Shown one piece after another: positions 1 through 11,070 of a DNA stretch of 64,000 bases. Made by a program: the position numbers and the translations under genes. Positions within the stretch are counted from its first letter, which is position 1. Every line of letters starts with the position of its first letter. This DNA comes from Rhynchopus sp. YZ270_cl-10 (lineage: Eukaryota > Euglenozoa > Diplonemea > Diplonemida > Diplonemidae): positions 434,001 to 498,000 of the forward strand of contig OZ037868.1 in assembly GCA_964035575.1 (NCBI GenBank), read 5' to 3'. Below the pieces are notes generated by a model. The model did no database searches and was not told the DNA's origin. It was given only the letters and a program-made list of their open reading frames with translations.

Positions 1-40
1 TACAGTACAGTACAGTACAGTACAGTACAGTACAGTACAG
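1..40. repeat. (AGTAC)n pentamer satellite, left edge of window
   Basis: Eight perfect AGTAC units that begin outside the window. The same pentamer forms a much longer array at 21311-21973. Each unit junction holds the palindrome GTAC. Confidence 0.97.
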
Positions 41-773
41 AGGTCACTTACATGTGGTGGCATGCTTCCCTGTAGGGTGGTGTACCATTTTTTTCCCCAG
101 CGTAATTTAGGTGTAATTGTGGTTAGTTGTGTGTATTTGTGTGTAATTGTGCTGAAATTGTACTGAAATTGTGCCTAAAATAGGCACAATTTAAGGTGAG
201 TATGGTGCTAGTTGTGCCCAGTTGTGTCATGGGTAAAACGGTACATCATAGTATGTACTCTACTTTTCACAGTACTCCAAACATGTTTGACGTCCAATAA
301 GTTGCTTTATGAGCATTTTTTGGGGGCAAACTTTTTTGAGCCGCCACACATATTTGGAGTGCTGTATTTGACAATTCAAAAGACAGTCAGCGACGTTGTC
401 TGCACGTTTTTGTGTTTGTTTGTTTTGCAGCAACACATCGGAAGTATTCGCATGAGAAAATGGTGAAAAGAATTGGAGCATTGCACTTTTTGTGCTCGTC
501 TTACTGGGGGGATCGAATAAAGCAGAGGTACGTGGATTGTCAGGCATCACCACACTGCAGTGTAGGGACCTAATGAGAAACGTACGTGCTTTATTCCACC
601 CAGTAATTGCCAATTACAGAGAAAGGGAATATTGTCTCTTCGCAACAAAACAAAGCAAACAAATACCCCTACGTGATTCTCGCATGCAAAGCTTGTTGTG
701 GGCTGCGCTGTTCCTGATGGTTGCGATGGATGAAATTTGGATTCATAAGCAAAGTGTGAAAAAGACTAAAAAA

Positions 774-1099
774 AGTTGTTTCATATAACTATTCTACTGA
801 ATAGAAGGTATCATAGGGTGCACTAAATGCACCCAAACTTTTTTTGAAAAATTGTTGGAGTAGTGTAGTTGCCTCGGTTGTGTTGCCACAGTTGTGCAAT
901 CTCCACTGTCTTTTTTTTTACTTTATGTGGATTGTTCTTTGTTTTTTTATGGAAAAGAAAGTTTCATGTACCCATTAATAAAGTCCGTGAGGTTACAGCC
1001 AGTAAGTTTTACCTCTTAAAAATAGCATTATCCTCGTTGGTACGGATTATGTGGGCTGACAGTACAAAATAGGGAGAAGGATACAGCCCCTGCTGACAG
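774..1099. mobile_element. 326-bp insertion with 8-bp target duplication
   Basis: The insert is flanked by CTAAAAAA at 766-773 and 1100-1107. Units 2 and 3 have a single A-rich copy of this site and no insert, which defines the ends. It contains a perfect 7-bp palindrome at 817-835 and a segment (about 854-911) that recurs at 59415-59473 and 62545-62603. No coding capacity and no clear terminal inverted repeats. The A-rich 3' side would fit a SINE-like copy; the 8-bp duplication would also fit a hAT derivative. Class unresolved. Confidence 0.7.
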
Positions 1100-2250
1100 C
1101 TAAAAAAGATAAAAGACCGAGTAAAAGAGACGTTGAAAAAGTGCAAACGCCAAAAAAGAGGAAAAAAAGAGAGAGGAAAAAAAAGACACACACACACACA
1201 CACAAAGGATGATACTGGTGATGTGCTAGTGATGGAAAAAAGCACCCCCAAAGTTAGTCACTTTTTACTGAAACTAATTTTCATTTCATACACCTTCCTT
1301 TGGGGAAATAAAAAGGAAGCACAGGGTGCCTACGGCTCACACATTATTTGGTGTTCAGAAAAGGCTGAAACTGAGGTCACTGATAAGGTCCAAAGGGGTG
1401 CATTATTTGTGACACACACGCAACATATGGGCAATGTTCCGCTAAGGAACTAGCCGCATTTGTTTGTAACATCCACACACGGGACAATATTCTGCACAAG
1501 AATTACCCAGGTATCAAACAAAAATACACACAGCTGTGACATGAGCACCCCCCACCATGGGCTATACCTCGAATTCCAGGGATAACCCACACCTGATGTC
1601 AAACACACATCCCAAAACTGATTTCTTTGTATAAATACGGAGAAAACAGCACAAAATCATAAAATAAGAAGCACTGACACTTTGTGCACAGTCAAAAGCC
1701 GTAAAAATAGACAATAAAATTGACGGGATACAAACATGGATGTCTTGGTACTTGAACCCCCCTTTTTTATAACAACCCGTCCCAATTGTTCAACAAGACG
1801 TATGTGGTGTCACACCCCCTGAGTGGGAGTTTTGTACATAATTTCGCCTGAAGGCCATTGTACTTTCACAACACACACGTGCGATAAGTTGTCATGGGAA
1901 ACAAAGAAGGGTTGCACAAGAAACTTTTACATAATTGGTGTTACCGTACACCTGTCGAGGACATGTCAAGGACATGTCAATATAGGGGGGGTGTGTAATT
2001 TTATAATTTGGTATACAGTGGGTTTTTTTCCCACAGTACTGTACTGTGTACTGTGTACTTCAGATAGTTTTTGGACACACATGTGACCCCACCGTGGAGA
2101 GCAATCGGCTCGCGCAATCAAAAGAAAGCAGAGAAAAGGGGAAAGAAAAAAGAAAAAAGTTGGGTACCGTGCGCCTGCGGCGCTACCTATTCCCTACCCC
2201 CCCAGGATGTACTTATGTGTATTCCACCTGATTTTGACCATGTTTGCCGG

Positions 2251-2415
2251 TGTGTACTGTGTACTGTGTACTGTGTACTGTGTACTGTGTACTGTGTACT
2301 GTGTACTGTGTACTGTGTACTGTGTACTGTGTACTGTGTACTGTGTACTGTGTACTGTGTACTGTGTACTGTGTACTGTGTACTGTGTACTGTGTACTGT
2401 GTACTGTGTACTGTG
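2251..2415. repeat. (TGTACTG)n heptamer satellite
   Basis: About 24 near-perfect 7-bp units, with a short outlier at 2037-2058. The unit is the reverse complement of CAGTACA, so it relates to the pentamer CAGTA and the nonamer CAGTATACA elsewhere in the window. Open frames across it are satellite artefacts. Confidence 0.97.
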
Positions 2416-2696
2416 CGAAGGAAGAGGTCAACGCCCTACGTTGTCGCTGTGTCGAACTCCTCGCGCAGCTCCTTGTCCTGCAAGCAGAACGCTCGGATCC
2501 TGTCCTGCGTCCGCCTGTTGCTGGCCAGCGTCACCACGCAATCAAAGTGCTCCTTCGTTACAGAATCGTACGTCGCATCGCTGCTGATGTGACAGGTGAG
2601 CTATTGGCCACGTACCGTCCCCACGTAGGCGTTTTTGTGTCCCACACTTCATACACAACCCACCTTGTCATGTGCTATGGTATTATGGTGCTTGGT

Positions 2697-3437
2697 ACTA
2701 TGGTACTGGTACTATGGTACTATGGTACTATGGTACTATGGTACCATGGTACCATGGTACTATGGTACTATGGTACTATGGTACTATGGTACTATGGTAC
2801 TATGGTACTATGGTACTATGGTACTATGGTACTATGGTACTATGGTACTATGGTACTATGGTACTATGGTACTATGGTACTATGGTACTATGGTACTATG
2901 GTACTATGGTACTATGGTACTATGGTACTATGGTACTATGGTACTATGGTACTATGGTACTATGGTACTATGGTACTATGGTACTATGGTACTATGGTAC
3001 TATGGTACTATGGTACTATGGTACTATGGTACTATGGTACTATGGTACTATGGTACTATGGTACTATGGTACTATGGTACTATGGTACTATGGTACTATG
3101 GTACTATGGTACTATGGTACTATGGTACTATGGTACTATGGTACTATGGTACTATGGTACTATGGTACTATGGTACTATGGTACTATGGTACTATGGTAC
3201 TATGGTACTATGGTACTATGGTACTATGGTACTATGGTACTATGGTACTATGGTACTATGGTACTATGGTACTATGGTACTATGGTACTATGGTACTATG
3301 GTACTATGGTACTATGGTACTATGGTACTATGGTACTATGGTACTATGGTACTATGGTACTATGGTACTATGGTACTATGGTACTATGGTACTATGGTAC
3401 TATGGTACTATGGTACTATGGTACTATGGTACTATGG
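2697..3437. repeat. (ACTATGGT)n octamer satellite, array 1
   Basis: About 92 units of 8 bp, almost without variants except a few irregular units at the left edge. Each junction carries GTAC. It lies inside the TIR element 1936-3695. All three frames stay open, giving false ORFs of repeating VLWYYGTM. Confidence 0.98.
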
Positions 3438-3843
3438 CCAAGTTTTCACAACTCCGTGTGCTCAGACCACTAGTAGGCACCACCTATGATGCCTACATAG
3501 CCCAGAAGATGGCCATTTCCAGACTTCGGGTGGTTTTGAGCACTGCCCCTTCCTTCGTGGGTGATTTTCCCGGGCAAAAAAAAACCCCACTATAAAGCAA
3601 ATTATAAAATGACACCCCCCACTGTCGGGGACATGTTAAGGACATGTCAAGGACATGTCAAGGACCTGTCAATATGGGCCCTTTCGGTAACACCAATAAT
3701 AAAACAAAAAATAAACAAAGAAAAACTGTGTGGATGAAGGTATTTGAGTACTTTGTGAAGGGGAGCATGGAAAATAAGCAAAGGAAAACAGTGTTTCCCA
3801 CTGGTGAGTTTGGGGGTAAACTTCGCACAAAAAGAAAACAAAA

Positions 3844-4134
3844 ATGATTAGTGAACAAGCGGCTGTCGGGATAATAAAAAATGACCGCAAAAGAGAAAAC
3901 TCAAGCATCGTTGATTACTGCATCAAAGTGTCATTATCGTTTCGTGACATAAAAATAGAGAACATTGAAAAGACATTAAAGCTAAAGTTGGAAGCTCCTC
4001 CGATGCCACCACGGACGTTGGAATACGAAGTTCCTAACACTGAAGCTTTGACCGCACAAACAAAAGACATAATAACGCTGAAAAAAAGTCACGAAAAAAA
4101 GGGTTTCTCTTCTTCCCTGACAGTGCCACGTTGA
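3844..4134 (+). CDS. Doubtful small ORF 3' of HRGP-like gene (unit 1 copy)
   Basis: A 96-codon plus-strand frame rich in Lys, Glu and Pro (for example KTLKLKLEAPPMPPRTLEYE). Unit 2 has the same frame at 14823-15158 with almost the same residues 60-95. The two copies differ by small indels that cancel out to a multiple of three, which mildly favours coding. In unit 3 the region is interrupted by the piggyBac-like element and the frame downstream is not kept. No known domain. It may be merely a conserved 3' flank of the minus-strand gene. Confidence 0.2.
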   Translation: MISEQAAVGIIKNDRKRENSSIVDYCIKVSLSFRDIKIENIEKTLKLKLEAPPMPPRTLEYEVPNTEALTAQTKDIITLKKSHEKKGFSSSLTVPR

Positions 4135-4443
4135 GCCGTAGGACTCAGGCTCAACTACGTAACCACAGCTCTCTCGGTGTCCTGCGTCAACAGCATTGAG
4201 AAGCGCCCACACAGCTTTTGTTTGCACTGCACAGGACAACAGCTTACCACCTCCGCTTGCAGTGCTGTGGCAACAAGGACCAGAACCACATTCCCATTAC
4301 CACCCCTATCCAGACCACACACCTCAATGACCTACTGCACGACATCTTCACTGTTTGCCACCACACAACGTACTTCCAAATCATTTGTACCCAAAACACC
4401 GAAACTACATCACACATCAGGAAGCCAGCAAAGGCGGCCACAT

Positions 4444-7400
4444 CTAAAACGGCACGTTCTCATTCACAGGAGTGGGTGTCTTGCGGACATGTCTCCGGTA
4501 CAAATAAGCACCTAGGCCAAAAGCTACAAACACAGCACCCACAGCACCGAATATAGCGACGTAGTACCTTATCCGTTTGCCTTCTCCCAAATCCTCAGCC
4601 TCCTGAATGCTGTCAAGAACAAGTGGCGCGTCTCTTGGTGGCGACAGCGTCGGGACATAAGATGCTGGTGCTGAAGTAGCCTCATGAAGTGTCACACCTC
4701 CACCAAGAGAAGACGGCGCTGGTGTTGGTGGTGCAGATGTCAGCGGTGCATCAGTATGCGGTACTGCCGTAGATGGGAACAGTGTCATACCTCCACCAAG
4801 AGCAGACGGTTCTGGTGTCGTAGAACTCAGAGTTGCTGGTAAAGGTGTCGGAGGACTAGGTGTCAATGGACTCGGAGTTGGTGGCGAAGGTGTCAGTGGT
4901 GACGGTGTCGGTGGACTCGGAGTAGAGGGACTCGGAGTGGGTGGCGACGGTGTTGGAGGAGAAGGTGTCGGTGGACTTGGTGTTGGTGGACTCGGAGTTG
5001 GTGGCGAAGGTGTTGGAGGAGAAGGTGTCGGTGGACTTGGTGTCGGTGGACTCGGAGTAGGGGGACTCGGAGTAGAGGGACTCGGAGTGGGTGGCGACGG
5101 TGTTGGAGGAGAAGGTGTCGGTGGACTTGGTGTTGGTGGACTCGGAGTGGGTGGCGACGGTGTTGGAGGAGAAGGTGTCGGTGGACTTGGTGTAGGTGGA
5201 CTCGGAGTAGGGGGACTCGGAGTAGAGGGACTCGGAGTGGGTGGCGACGGTGTTGGAGGAGAAGGTGTCGGTGGACTTGGTGTAGGTGGACTCGGAGTAG
5301 GGGGACTCGGAGTAGAGGGACTCGGAGTGGGTGGCGAGGGTGTTGGAGGAGAAGGTGTCGGTGGACTTGGTGTTGGTGGACTCGGAGTTGGTGGCGAAGG
5401 TGTCGGTGGACTCGGAGTGGGTGGCGACGGTGTTGGAGGAGAAGGTGTCGGTGGACTTGGTGTAGGTGGACTCGGAGTAGGGGGACTCGGAGTAGAGGGA
5501 CTCGGAGTGGGTGGTGACGGTGTTGGAGGAGAAGGTGTCGGTGGACTTGGTGTTGGTGGACTCGGAGTTGGTGGCGACGGTGTTGGAGGAGAAGGTGTCG
5601 GTGGACTTGGTGTCGGTGGACTTGGTGTCGGTGGACTCGGAGTGGGTGGTGACGGTGTTGGAGGAGAAGGTGTCGGTGGACTTGGTGTTGGTGGACTCGG
5701 AGTTGGTGGCGCAGGTGTCGGTGGACTCGGAGTGGGTGGCGACGGTGTTGGAGGAGAAGGTGTCGGTGGACTTGGTGTTGGTGGACTTGGTGTCGGTGGA
5801 CTTGGTGTTGGGGGACTCGGAGTAGAGGGACTCGGAGTGGGTGGTGACGGTGTTGGAGGAGAAGGTGTCGGTGGACTTGGTGTTGGTGGACTTGGTGTCG
5901 GTGGACTTGGTGTTGGTGGACTCGGAGTTGGTGGCGACGGTGTTGGAGGAGAAGGTGTCGGTGGACTTGGTGTTGGTGGACTCGGAGTTGGTGGCGACGG
6001 TGTTGGAGGAGAAGGTGTCGGTGGACTCGGAGTTGGTGGCGACGGTGTTGGAGGAGAAGGTGTCGGTGGACTTGGTGTTGGTGGACTTGGTGTTGGTGGA
6101 CTCGGAGTTGGTGGCGAAGGTGTCGGTGGACTTGGTGTTGGTGGACTCGGAGTAGGGGGACTCGGAGTAGAGGGACTCGGAGTGGGTGGTGACGGTGTTG
6201 GAGGAGAAGGTGTCGGTGGACTTGGTGTTGGTGGACTCGGAGTTGGTGGCGAAGGTGTCGGTGGACTTGGTGTTGGGGGACTCGGAGTAGAGGGACTCGG
6301 AGTGGGTGGTGACGGTGTTGGAGGAGAAGGTGTCGGTGGACTTGGTGTAGGTGGACTCGGAGTAGGGGGACTCGGAGTAGAGGGACTCGGAGTGGGTGGT
6401 GACGGTGTTGGAGGAGAAGGTGTCGGTGGACTTGGTGTTGGTGGACTCGGAGTTGGTGGCGAAGGTGTTGGAGGAGAAGGTGTCGGTGGACTCGGAGTGG
6501 GTGGCGACGGTGTTGGAGGAGAAGGTGTCGGTGGACTTGGTGTCGGTGGACTTGGTGTCGGTGGACTCGGAGTGGGTGGCGACGGTGTTGGAGGAGAAGG
6601 TGTCGGTGGACTCGGAGTGGGTGGCGACGGTGTTGGAGGAGAAGGTGTCGGTGGACTCGGAGTGGGTGGCGACGGTGTTGGAGGAGAAGGTGTCGGTGGA
6701 CTTGGTGTAGGTGGACTCGGAGTAGGGGGACTCGGAGTAGAGGGACTCGGAGTGGGTGGTGACGGTGTTGGAGGAGAAGGTGTCGGTGGACTTGGTGTTG
6801 GTGGACTCGGAGTTGGTGGCGCAGGTGTCGGTGGACTCGGAGTGGGTGGCGACGGTGTTGGAGGAGAAGGTGTCGGTGGACTTGGTGTTGGTGGACTTGG
6901 TGTCGGTGGACTTGGTGTTGGGGGACTCGGAGTAGAGGGACTCGGAGTGGGTGGTGACGGTGTTGGAGGAGAAGGTGTCGGTGGACTTGGTGTTGGTGGA
7001 CTTGGTGTCGGTGGACTTGGTGTTGGTGGACTCGGAGTTGGTGGCGACGGTGTTGGAGGAGAAGGTGTCGGTGGACTCGGAGTGGGTGGCGACGGTGTTG
7101 GAGGAGAAGGTGTCGGTGGACTTGGTGTTGGTGGACTTGGTGTCGGTGGACTTGGTGTTGGTGGACTCGGAGTTGGTGGCGACGGTGTTGGAGGAGAAGG
7201 TGTCGGTGGACTTGGTGTTGGTGGACTTGGTGTTGGTGGACTCGGAGTTGGTGGCGAAGGTGTCGGTGGACTTGGTGTTGGTGGACTCGGAGTAGGGGGA
7301 CTCGGAGTAGAGGGACTCGGAGTGGGTGGTGACGGTGTTGGAGGAGAAGGTGTCGGTGGACTTGGTGTTGGTGGACTCGGAGTTGGTGGCGAAGGTGTCG

Positions 7401-9795
7401 GTGGACTTGGTGTAGGTGGACTCGGAGTTGGTGGCGACGGTGTTGGAGGAGAAGGTGTCGGTGGACTTGGTGTTGGTGGACTCGGAGTTGGTGGCGACGG
7501 TGTTGGAGGAGAAGGTGTCGGTGGACTCGGAGTTGGTGGCGACGGTGTTGGAGGAGAAGGTGTCGGTGGACTTGGTGTTGGTGGACTTGGTGTTGGTGGA
7601 CTCGGAGTTGGTGGCGAAGGTGTCGGTGGACTTGGTGTTGGTGGACTCGGAGTAGGGGGACTCGGAGTAGAGGGACTCGGAGTGGGTGGTGACGGTGTTG
7701 GAGGAGAAGGTGTCGGTGGACTTGGTGTTGGTGGACTCGGAGTTGGTGGCGAAGGTGTCGGTGGACTTGGTGTAGGTGGACTCGGAGTTGGTGGCGACGG
7801 TGTTGGAGGAGAAGGTGTCGGTGGACTTGGTGTTGGTGGACTCGGAGTTGGTGGCGACGGTGTTGGAGGAGAAGGTGTCGGTGGACTTGGTGTTGGTGGA
7901 CTCGGAGTTGGTGGCGAAGGTGTCGGTGGACTTGGTGTAGGTGGACTCGGAGTTGGTGGCGACGGTGTTGGAGGAGAAGGTGTCGGTGGACTTGGTGTTG
8001 GTGGACTCGGAGTTGGTGGCGAAGGTGTCGGTGGACTTGGTGTTGGTGGACTCGGAGTTGGTGGCGACGGTGTCGGTGGACTAGGTGTTGGTGGACTCGG
8101 AGTTGGTGGCGACGGTGTTGGAGGAGAAGGTGTCGGTGGACTTGGTGTTGGTGGACTCGGAGTGGGTGGCGACGGTGTTGGAGGAGAAGGTGTCGGTGGA
8201 CTAGGTGTTGGTGGACTCGGAGTTGGTGGCGACGGTGTTGGAGGAGAAGGTGTCGGTGGACTAGGTGTTGGTGGACTCGGAGTTGGTGGCGACGGTGTTG
8301 GTGGCGAAGGTGTCGGTGGACTAGGTGTTGGTGGACTCGGAGTTGGTGGCGACGGTGTTGGAGGAGAAGGTGTCGGTGGACTTGGTGTTGGTGGACTCGG
8401 AGTGGGTGGCGACGGTGTTGGAGGAGAAGGTGTCGGTGGACTAGGTGTTGGTGGACTCGGAGTTGGTGGCGAAGGTGTCGGTGGACTAGGTGTTGGTGGA
8501 CTCGGAGTTGGTGGCGACGGTGTTGGAGGAGAAGGTGTCGGTGGACTAGGTGTTGGTGGACTCGGAGTTGGTGGCGAAGGTGTCGGTGGACTAGGTGTTG
8601 GTGGACTCGGAGTTGGTGGCGACGGTGTTGGAGGAGAAGGTGTCGGTGGACTAGGTGTTGGTGGACTCGGAGTTGGTGGCGACGGTGTCGGTGGACTTGG
8701 TGTAGGTGGACTCGGAGTTGGTGGCGACGGTGTTGGAGGAGAAGGTGTCGGTGGACTTGGTGTTGGTGGACTCGGAGTGGGTGGTGACGGTGTTGGAGGA
8801 GAAGGTGTCGGTGGACTTGGTGTAGGTGGACTCGGAGTTGGTGGCGACGGTGTTGGAGGAGAAGGTGTCGGTGGACTTGGTGTTGGTGGACTTGGTGTCG
8901 GTGGACTTGGTGTTGGTGGACTCGGAGTGGGTGGTGACGGTGTTGGAGGAGAAGGTGTCGGTGGACTTGGTGTTGGTGGACTCGGAGTTGGTGGCGAAGG
9001 TGTCGGTGGACTTGGTGTAGGTGGACTCGGAGTGGGTGGTGACGGTGTTGGAGGAGAAGGTGTCGGTGGACTTGGTGTTGGTGGACTCGGAGTTGGTGGC
9101 GACGGTGTTGGAGGAGAAGGTGTCGGTGGACTTGGTGTTGGTGGACTCGGAGTTGGTGGCGACGGTGTTGGAGGAGAAGGTGTCGGTGGACTCGGAGTGG
9201 GTGGTGACGGTGTCGGAGGACTAGGTGTTGGTGGTGATGGCGTTGGAGGTGAAGGTGTTGGCGGTGGTGTCGGTGGTGAAGGTGTCGGAGGAGACGGTGT
9301 CGGTGGACTTGGTGTCGGTGGCGAAGGTGTCGGTGCCAGTGTCGGTGGTATCGGTGTTGGCGGAGAAGGTGTTGGCGGACTCGGTGATGGAGGTGCAGGT
9401 GTGGGTATGAAGTCTTTATTGGCTGCGCAGAATTGTGTAGCGGTGTTCAGTGTGTTAGAAGGAAGATGTACTGATCTGGTTGCTGTACCGCAACATTTCC
9501 CCCTTACACCGTACTGAGTTCCATCAGTGTGTTGAAATATTCCTGTATTTGCTCTTGGATCCGGGTCATCCTGGCCTAATATATATGTGGGCTCTGATGA
9601 GCAGTAACAGCACTTACATGTAATGGAAATAAAACCTCCCCATGCATGCCAATAAATTTTACTGGCACCACCGAATTTGCTGGCATACCACGGATCCCAG
9701 CCATAACTATGGTAAGCGGACACTTCGCCACATCCCGGCTGAGGAGTAGAAGGTGTTGCAGTGTGTATCAAAGCACATAAGAAAAGAAAACGCAT
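4444..9795 (-). CDS. HRGP-like secreted/membrane glycoprotein, copy 1 (1783 aa)
   Basis: Likely cell-surface or wall glycoprotein. Residues 1 to about 17 are a hydrophobic signal peptide ([16 protein letters not shown]). Residues about 20-125 form a Cys-rich head with eight Cys (GCGEV, CKCCYC, GKCCG, FC). Then come roughly 300 five-residue SPPTP repeats with rare SPSTP, APPTP and SPLTP variants, a Ser/Thr/Pro-poor stalk, one transmembrane helix (about 1744-1766, [20 protein letters not shown]) and a 17-residue basic tail ending NENVPF. Proline repeats of this kind are hydroxylated and O-glycosylated in algal and plant HRGPs; here that is inference. I chose the MRFLFL start because the signal peptide begins there and unit 2 has no upstream extension; an in-frame extension to 9906 exists. 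The 15-bp DNA repeat leaves the antisense strand open over 1526 codons. Confidence 0.85.
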   Translation of the reverse strand: MRFLFLCALIHTATPSTPQPGCGEVSAYHSYGWDPWYASKFGGASKIYWHAWGGFISITCKCCYCSSEPTYILGQDDPDPRANTGIFQHTDGTQYGVRGKCCGTATRSVHLPSNTLNTATQFCAANKDFIPTPAPPSPSPPTPSPPTPIPPTLAPTPSPPTPSPPTPSPPTPSPPTPPPTPSPPTPSPPTPSPPTPSPPTPSPPTPSPPTPSPPTPSPPTPSPPTPSPPTPSPPTPSPPTPSPPTPSPPTPSPPTPSPPTPSPPTPSPPTPSPPTPSPPTPSPPTPSPPTPSPPTPSPPTPSPPTPSPPTPSPPTPSPPTPSPPTPSPPTPSPPTPSPPTPSPPTPSPPTPSPPTPSPPTPSPPTPSPPTPSPPTPSPPTPSPPTPSPPTPSPPTPSPPTPSPPTPSPPTPSPPTPSPPTPSPPTPSPPTPSPPTPSPPTPSPPTPSPPTPSPPTPSPPTPSPPTPSPPTPSPPTPSPPTPSPPTPSPPTPSPPTPSPPTPSPPTPSPPTPSPPTPSPPTPSPPTPSPPTPSPPTPSPPTPSPPTPSPPTPSPPTPSPPTPSPPTPSPPTPSPPTPSPPTPSPPTPSPPTPSPPTPSPPTPSPPTPSPPTPSPPTPSPPTPSPPTPSPPTPSPPTPSPPTPSPPTPSPPTPSPPTPSPPTPSPPTPSPPTPSPPTPSPPTPSPPTPSPPTPSPPTPSPPTPSPPTPSPSTPSPPTPSPPTPSPPTPSPPTPSPPTPSPPTPSPPTPSPPTPSPPTPSPPTPSPPTPSPPTPSPPTPSPPTPSPPTPSPPTPSPPTPSPPTPSPPTPSPPTPSPPTPSPPTPSPPTPSPSTPSPPTPSPPTPSPPTPSPPTPSPPTPSPPTPSPPTPSPPTPSPPTPSPPTPSPPTPSPPTPSPPTPSPPTPSPPTPSPPTPSPPTPSPPTPSPPTPSPPTPSPPTPSPPTPSPPTPSPPTPSPSTPSPPTPSPPTPSPPTPSPPTPSPPTPSPPTPSPPTPAPPTPSPPTPSPPTPSPPTPSPPTPSPSTPSPPTPSPPTPSPPTPSPPTPSPPTPSPPTPSPPTPSPPTPSPPTPSPPTPSPPTPSPPTPSPPTPSPPTPSPPTPSPPTPSPPTPSPPTPSPPTPSPPTPSPPTPSPPTPSPPTPSPSTPSPPTPSPPTPSPPTPSPPTPSPPTPSPSTPSPPTPSPPTPSPPTPSPPTPSPPTPSPPTPSPPTPSPSTPSPPTPSPPTPSPPTPSPPTPSPPTPSPPTPSPPTPSPPTPSPPTPSPPTPSPPTPSPPTPSPPTPSPPTPSPPTPSPPTPSPPTPSPPTPSPPTPSPPTPSPPTPSPPTPSPSTPSPPTPSPPTPSPPTPSPPTPSPPTPSPPTPSPPTPAPPTPSPPTPSPPTPSPPTPSPPTPSPPTPSPPTPSPPTPSPPTPSPPTPSPPTPSPPTPSPPTPSPPTPSPSTPSPPTPSPPTPSPPTPSPPTPSPPTPSPPTPSPPTPSPPTPSPPTPSPPTPSPPTPSPSTPSPPTPSPPTPSPPTPSPPTPSPPTPSPSTPSPPTPSPPTPSPPTPSPPTPSPPTPSPPTPSPPTPSPPTPSPPTPSPSTPSPPTPSPPTPSPPTPSPPTPSPPTPSPPTPSPPTPSPPTPSPPTPSPSTPSPPTPSPLTPSPPTPSPLTPSPPTPLPATLSSTTPEPSALGGGMTLFPSTAVPHTDAPLTSAPPTPAPSSLGGGVTLHEATSAPASYVPTLSPPRDAPLVLDSIQEAEDLGEGKRIRYYVAIFGAVGAVFVAFGLGAYLYRRHVRKTPTPVNENVPF

Positions 9796-9934
9796 ATTAA
9801 CCTGGTAGAGGGGTACAGGGGTGGAGGTAATGATATTATTCACAGTACTCAATACCGGCCAAAGCCTTTGTGCTACTAAGGAACAGACTTCCTTCTTCCT
9901 CAACACTTTAGAGCTACTACGTGCCCTACGCTTT

Positions 9935-10077
9935 CTTTTTGCGGAGGGTAAAAGGTTACCTCCAGGCTGGCACAGAGGAAATATAACAACTGAGGCAGTC
10001 TCTCACACGGTAACCTCCATAACCATTTCTGTGCAGGTAGCCGTGCACAGTGTACTGTACTTTTGTGTGGACTACCC
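9935..10077. promoter_or_regulatory. Upstream block inverted relative to paralogues
   Basis: This segment, starting 140 bp upstream of the copy 1 start codon, is the reverse complement of 16541-16643 (unit 2) and 31323-31426 (unit 3), while sequence on both sides is collinear in all three units. Copy 1 also carries about 39 extra bases inside the block. It holds the CAGTGTACTGTAC stretch and probably lies in the promoter or 5' leader region. Regulatory role is inference. Confidence 0.75.
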
Positions 10078-10606
10078 AGGGTTTCTGACGTACTCGATTG
10101 GCGTTGCGACTATACTGCAGAAAGCCACTGCAATCATGAGATGGAACTGAGCTCAGGTAAACAAAGGGGTGGTGAGGGGTCGGGGTTCTTTCTTGTTTGC
10201 TGTTCTTCTGGTCACAGTGACGGTGGTGTTTGTCTTATGTGCAACTGATGCTGGCGCTCAGTGTGGCATGTGTGCTGTTCTTCTACAGGGAACACACAGG
10301 GCAGCACACAAAGAGACTAAAAGACAACAGAACAAAGTCATCAGAAGGTAACAAAAGAGGGCTTCGCTCTCGGATAGAAACACGTGGGCCACATCGAGAC
10401 CACAAGGGTGTCCTTCTCTGAACGGGTTACCGAACCCGCAGAGAGCACTTCACTGACACGACCCACACATTTTCCACAAGAGATAGATTTCGCTTTTATG
10501 TTCGTTTCAAAAAAGAAAGAAAAATAGAAAGAAAAGAGAATAGTGATAGAGCAGACACCTCCCGACTGAATCATTGTATGATGCCAGCCATTCGGAGAAA
10601 AACGCA

Positions 10607-11070
10607 ACAAAGAACATCAGGATGTGAGCTAGAAGTGCAGGCTTTGTCTTCTCCTTCATGTCTGACTCGAACGCGTAAGTCGTCGCCAACACCACTATGT
10701 CATTTCCCAGGTACTGCTTGTTGTCTTTGAGACACTTCTTTCTGGGGTTTGGGTTGAAACTCGTGGTTTCTGGATGGTGAACGCCGGTTTTTCCCATATA
10801 ACCCATAAGAAACGCACGTTTCTAAGGCATTTTACACCAAAACTCGCTAGCTAAAATAGGAATCGAATTGAATTCTAAAGACATCGATTTTTTGGCCCAA
10901 TCTTTCCAACGCCGAAAAAATCTTACACTTTGGTGTCTTTGCGTAAGTCGATTTTTGGTGGACCATGTATGGGCGAAGGGGTGAGGGGACGATAGCGGAA
11001 GCAATTTAGTTTTGCGAGTCCTAAACACTCTCTACCTCGTGGGGTTGATGAGCACAAATGAACGGAACTC
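10607..11070. other. Spacer between units 1 and 2
   Basis: No similarity to the spacers after units 2 and 3, no gene, RNA or repeat that I recognise. Two overlapping minus-strand frames here have no protein-like features. Confidence 0.5.

Larger units (their letters stand above)
1936..3695. mobile_element. 1.76-kb TIR element packed with GTAC-core satellites
   Basis: Begins TGGTGTTACCG, ends CGGTAACACCA, and is flanked by ATAAT on both sides (1931-1935, 3696-3700). The arms (about 1936-2035 and 3555-3695) are long imperfect inverted copies carrying direct repeats of AAGGACATGTC. Unit 3 lacks it: its sequence runs from the left flank directly into the right flank near 24846. Between the arms lie a heptamer array, about 270 bp of unique sequence and an octamer array. 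No transposase is visible. Ends TG...CA with a 5-bp duplication do not match a superfamily I can name with confidence. A one-ended relative lies at 32095-33462. Confidence 0.8.
247..10606 (-). repeat. Tandem duplication unit 1 (HRGP-like gene plus flanks)
   Basis: First of three homologous units. It starts at the block around 247 (beginning AGTATGTACTCTAC) and ends just before a point, about 10606, where the three copies lose similarity. It holds 3' flanking DNA, the 1783-aa gene and about 0.8 kb of 5' flank. Relative to units 2 and 3 it carries inserts at 774-1099 and 1936-3695, and its promoter-proximal block 9935-10077 is inverted. Boundaries are by eye. Confidence 0.85.

Noticed and set aside
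1-40. TACAG pentamer at the window edge as a telomere
   Set aside because: The same pentamer forms an internal array at 21311-21973 with genes on both sides, and no strand asymmetry typical of telomeres is seen.
260-613. Minus-strand 117-codon ORF repeated in all three units (also 11094-11438, 22593-22945)
   Set aside because: Frame is broken at different places between copies by small indels; conserved because of the unit duplication, not as protein.
2697-3437. Regular repeats as CRISPR arrays
   Set aside because: No unique spacers between repeats; eukaryotic satellites.
2244-3473. Long ORFs across heptamer, octamer, nonamer and pentamer arrays (also 20447-22077, 32175-33639)
   Set aside because: Periods with no in-frame stop create open frames in all phases; residues are pure satellite translation.
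1936-3695. LTR-type element, because it starts TG, ends CA and has a 5-bp duplication
   Set aside because: The end repeats are inverted, not direct, and no reverse transcriptase or integrase sequence is present.
4937-9517. 1526-codon plus-strand ORF ([10 protein letters not shown] repeats), and the 1181-codon one at 27360-30905
   Set aside because: Exact antisense of the SPPTP repeats. The 15-bp unit has no stop in these frames on either strand, while the minus strand has signal peptide, Cys domain, helix and conserved tail.
10169-10351. Plus-strand ORF resembling a signal peptide (LFAVLLVTVTVVFVLCATDA), also at 16736
   Set aside because: Needs a GTG start, its downstream frame differs between units 1 and 2, and it is broken in unit 3; it overlaps the probable promoter of the minus-strand gene.
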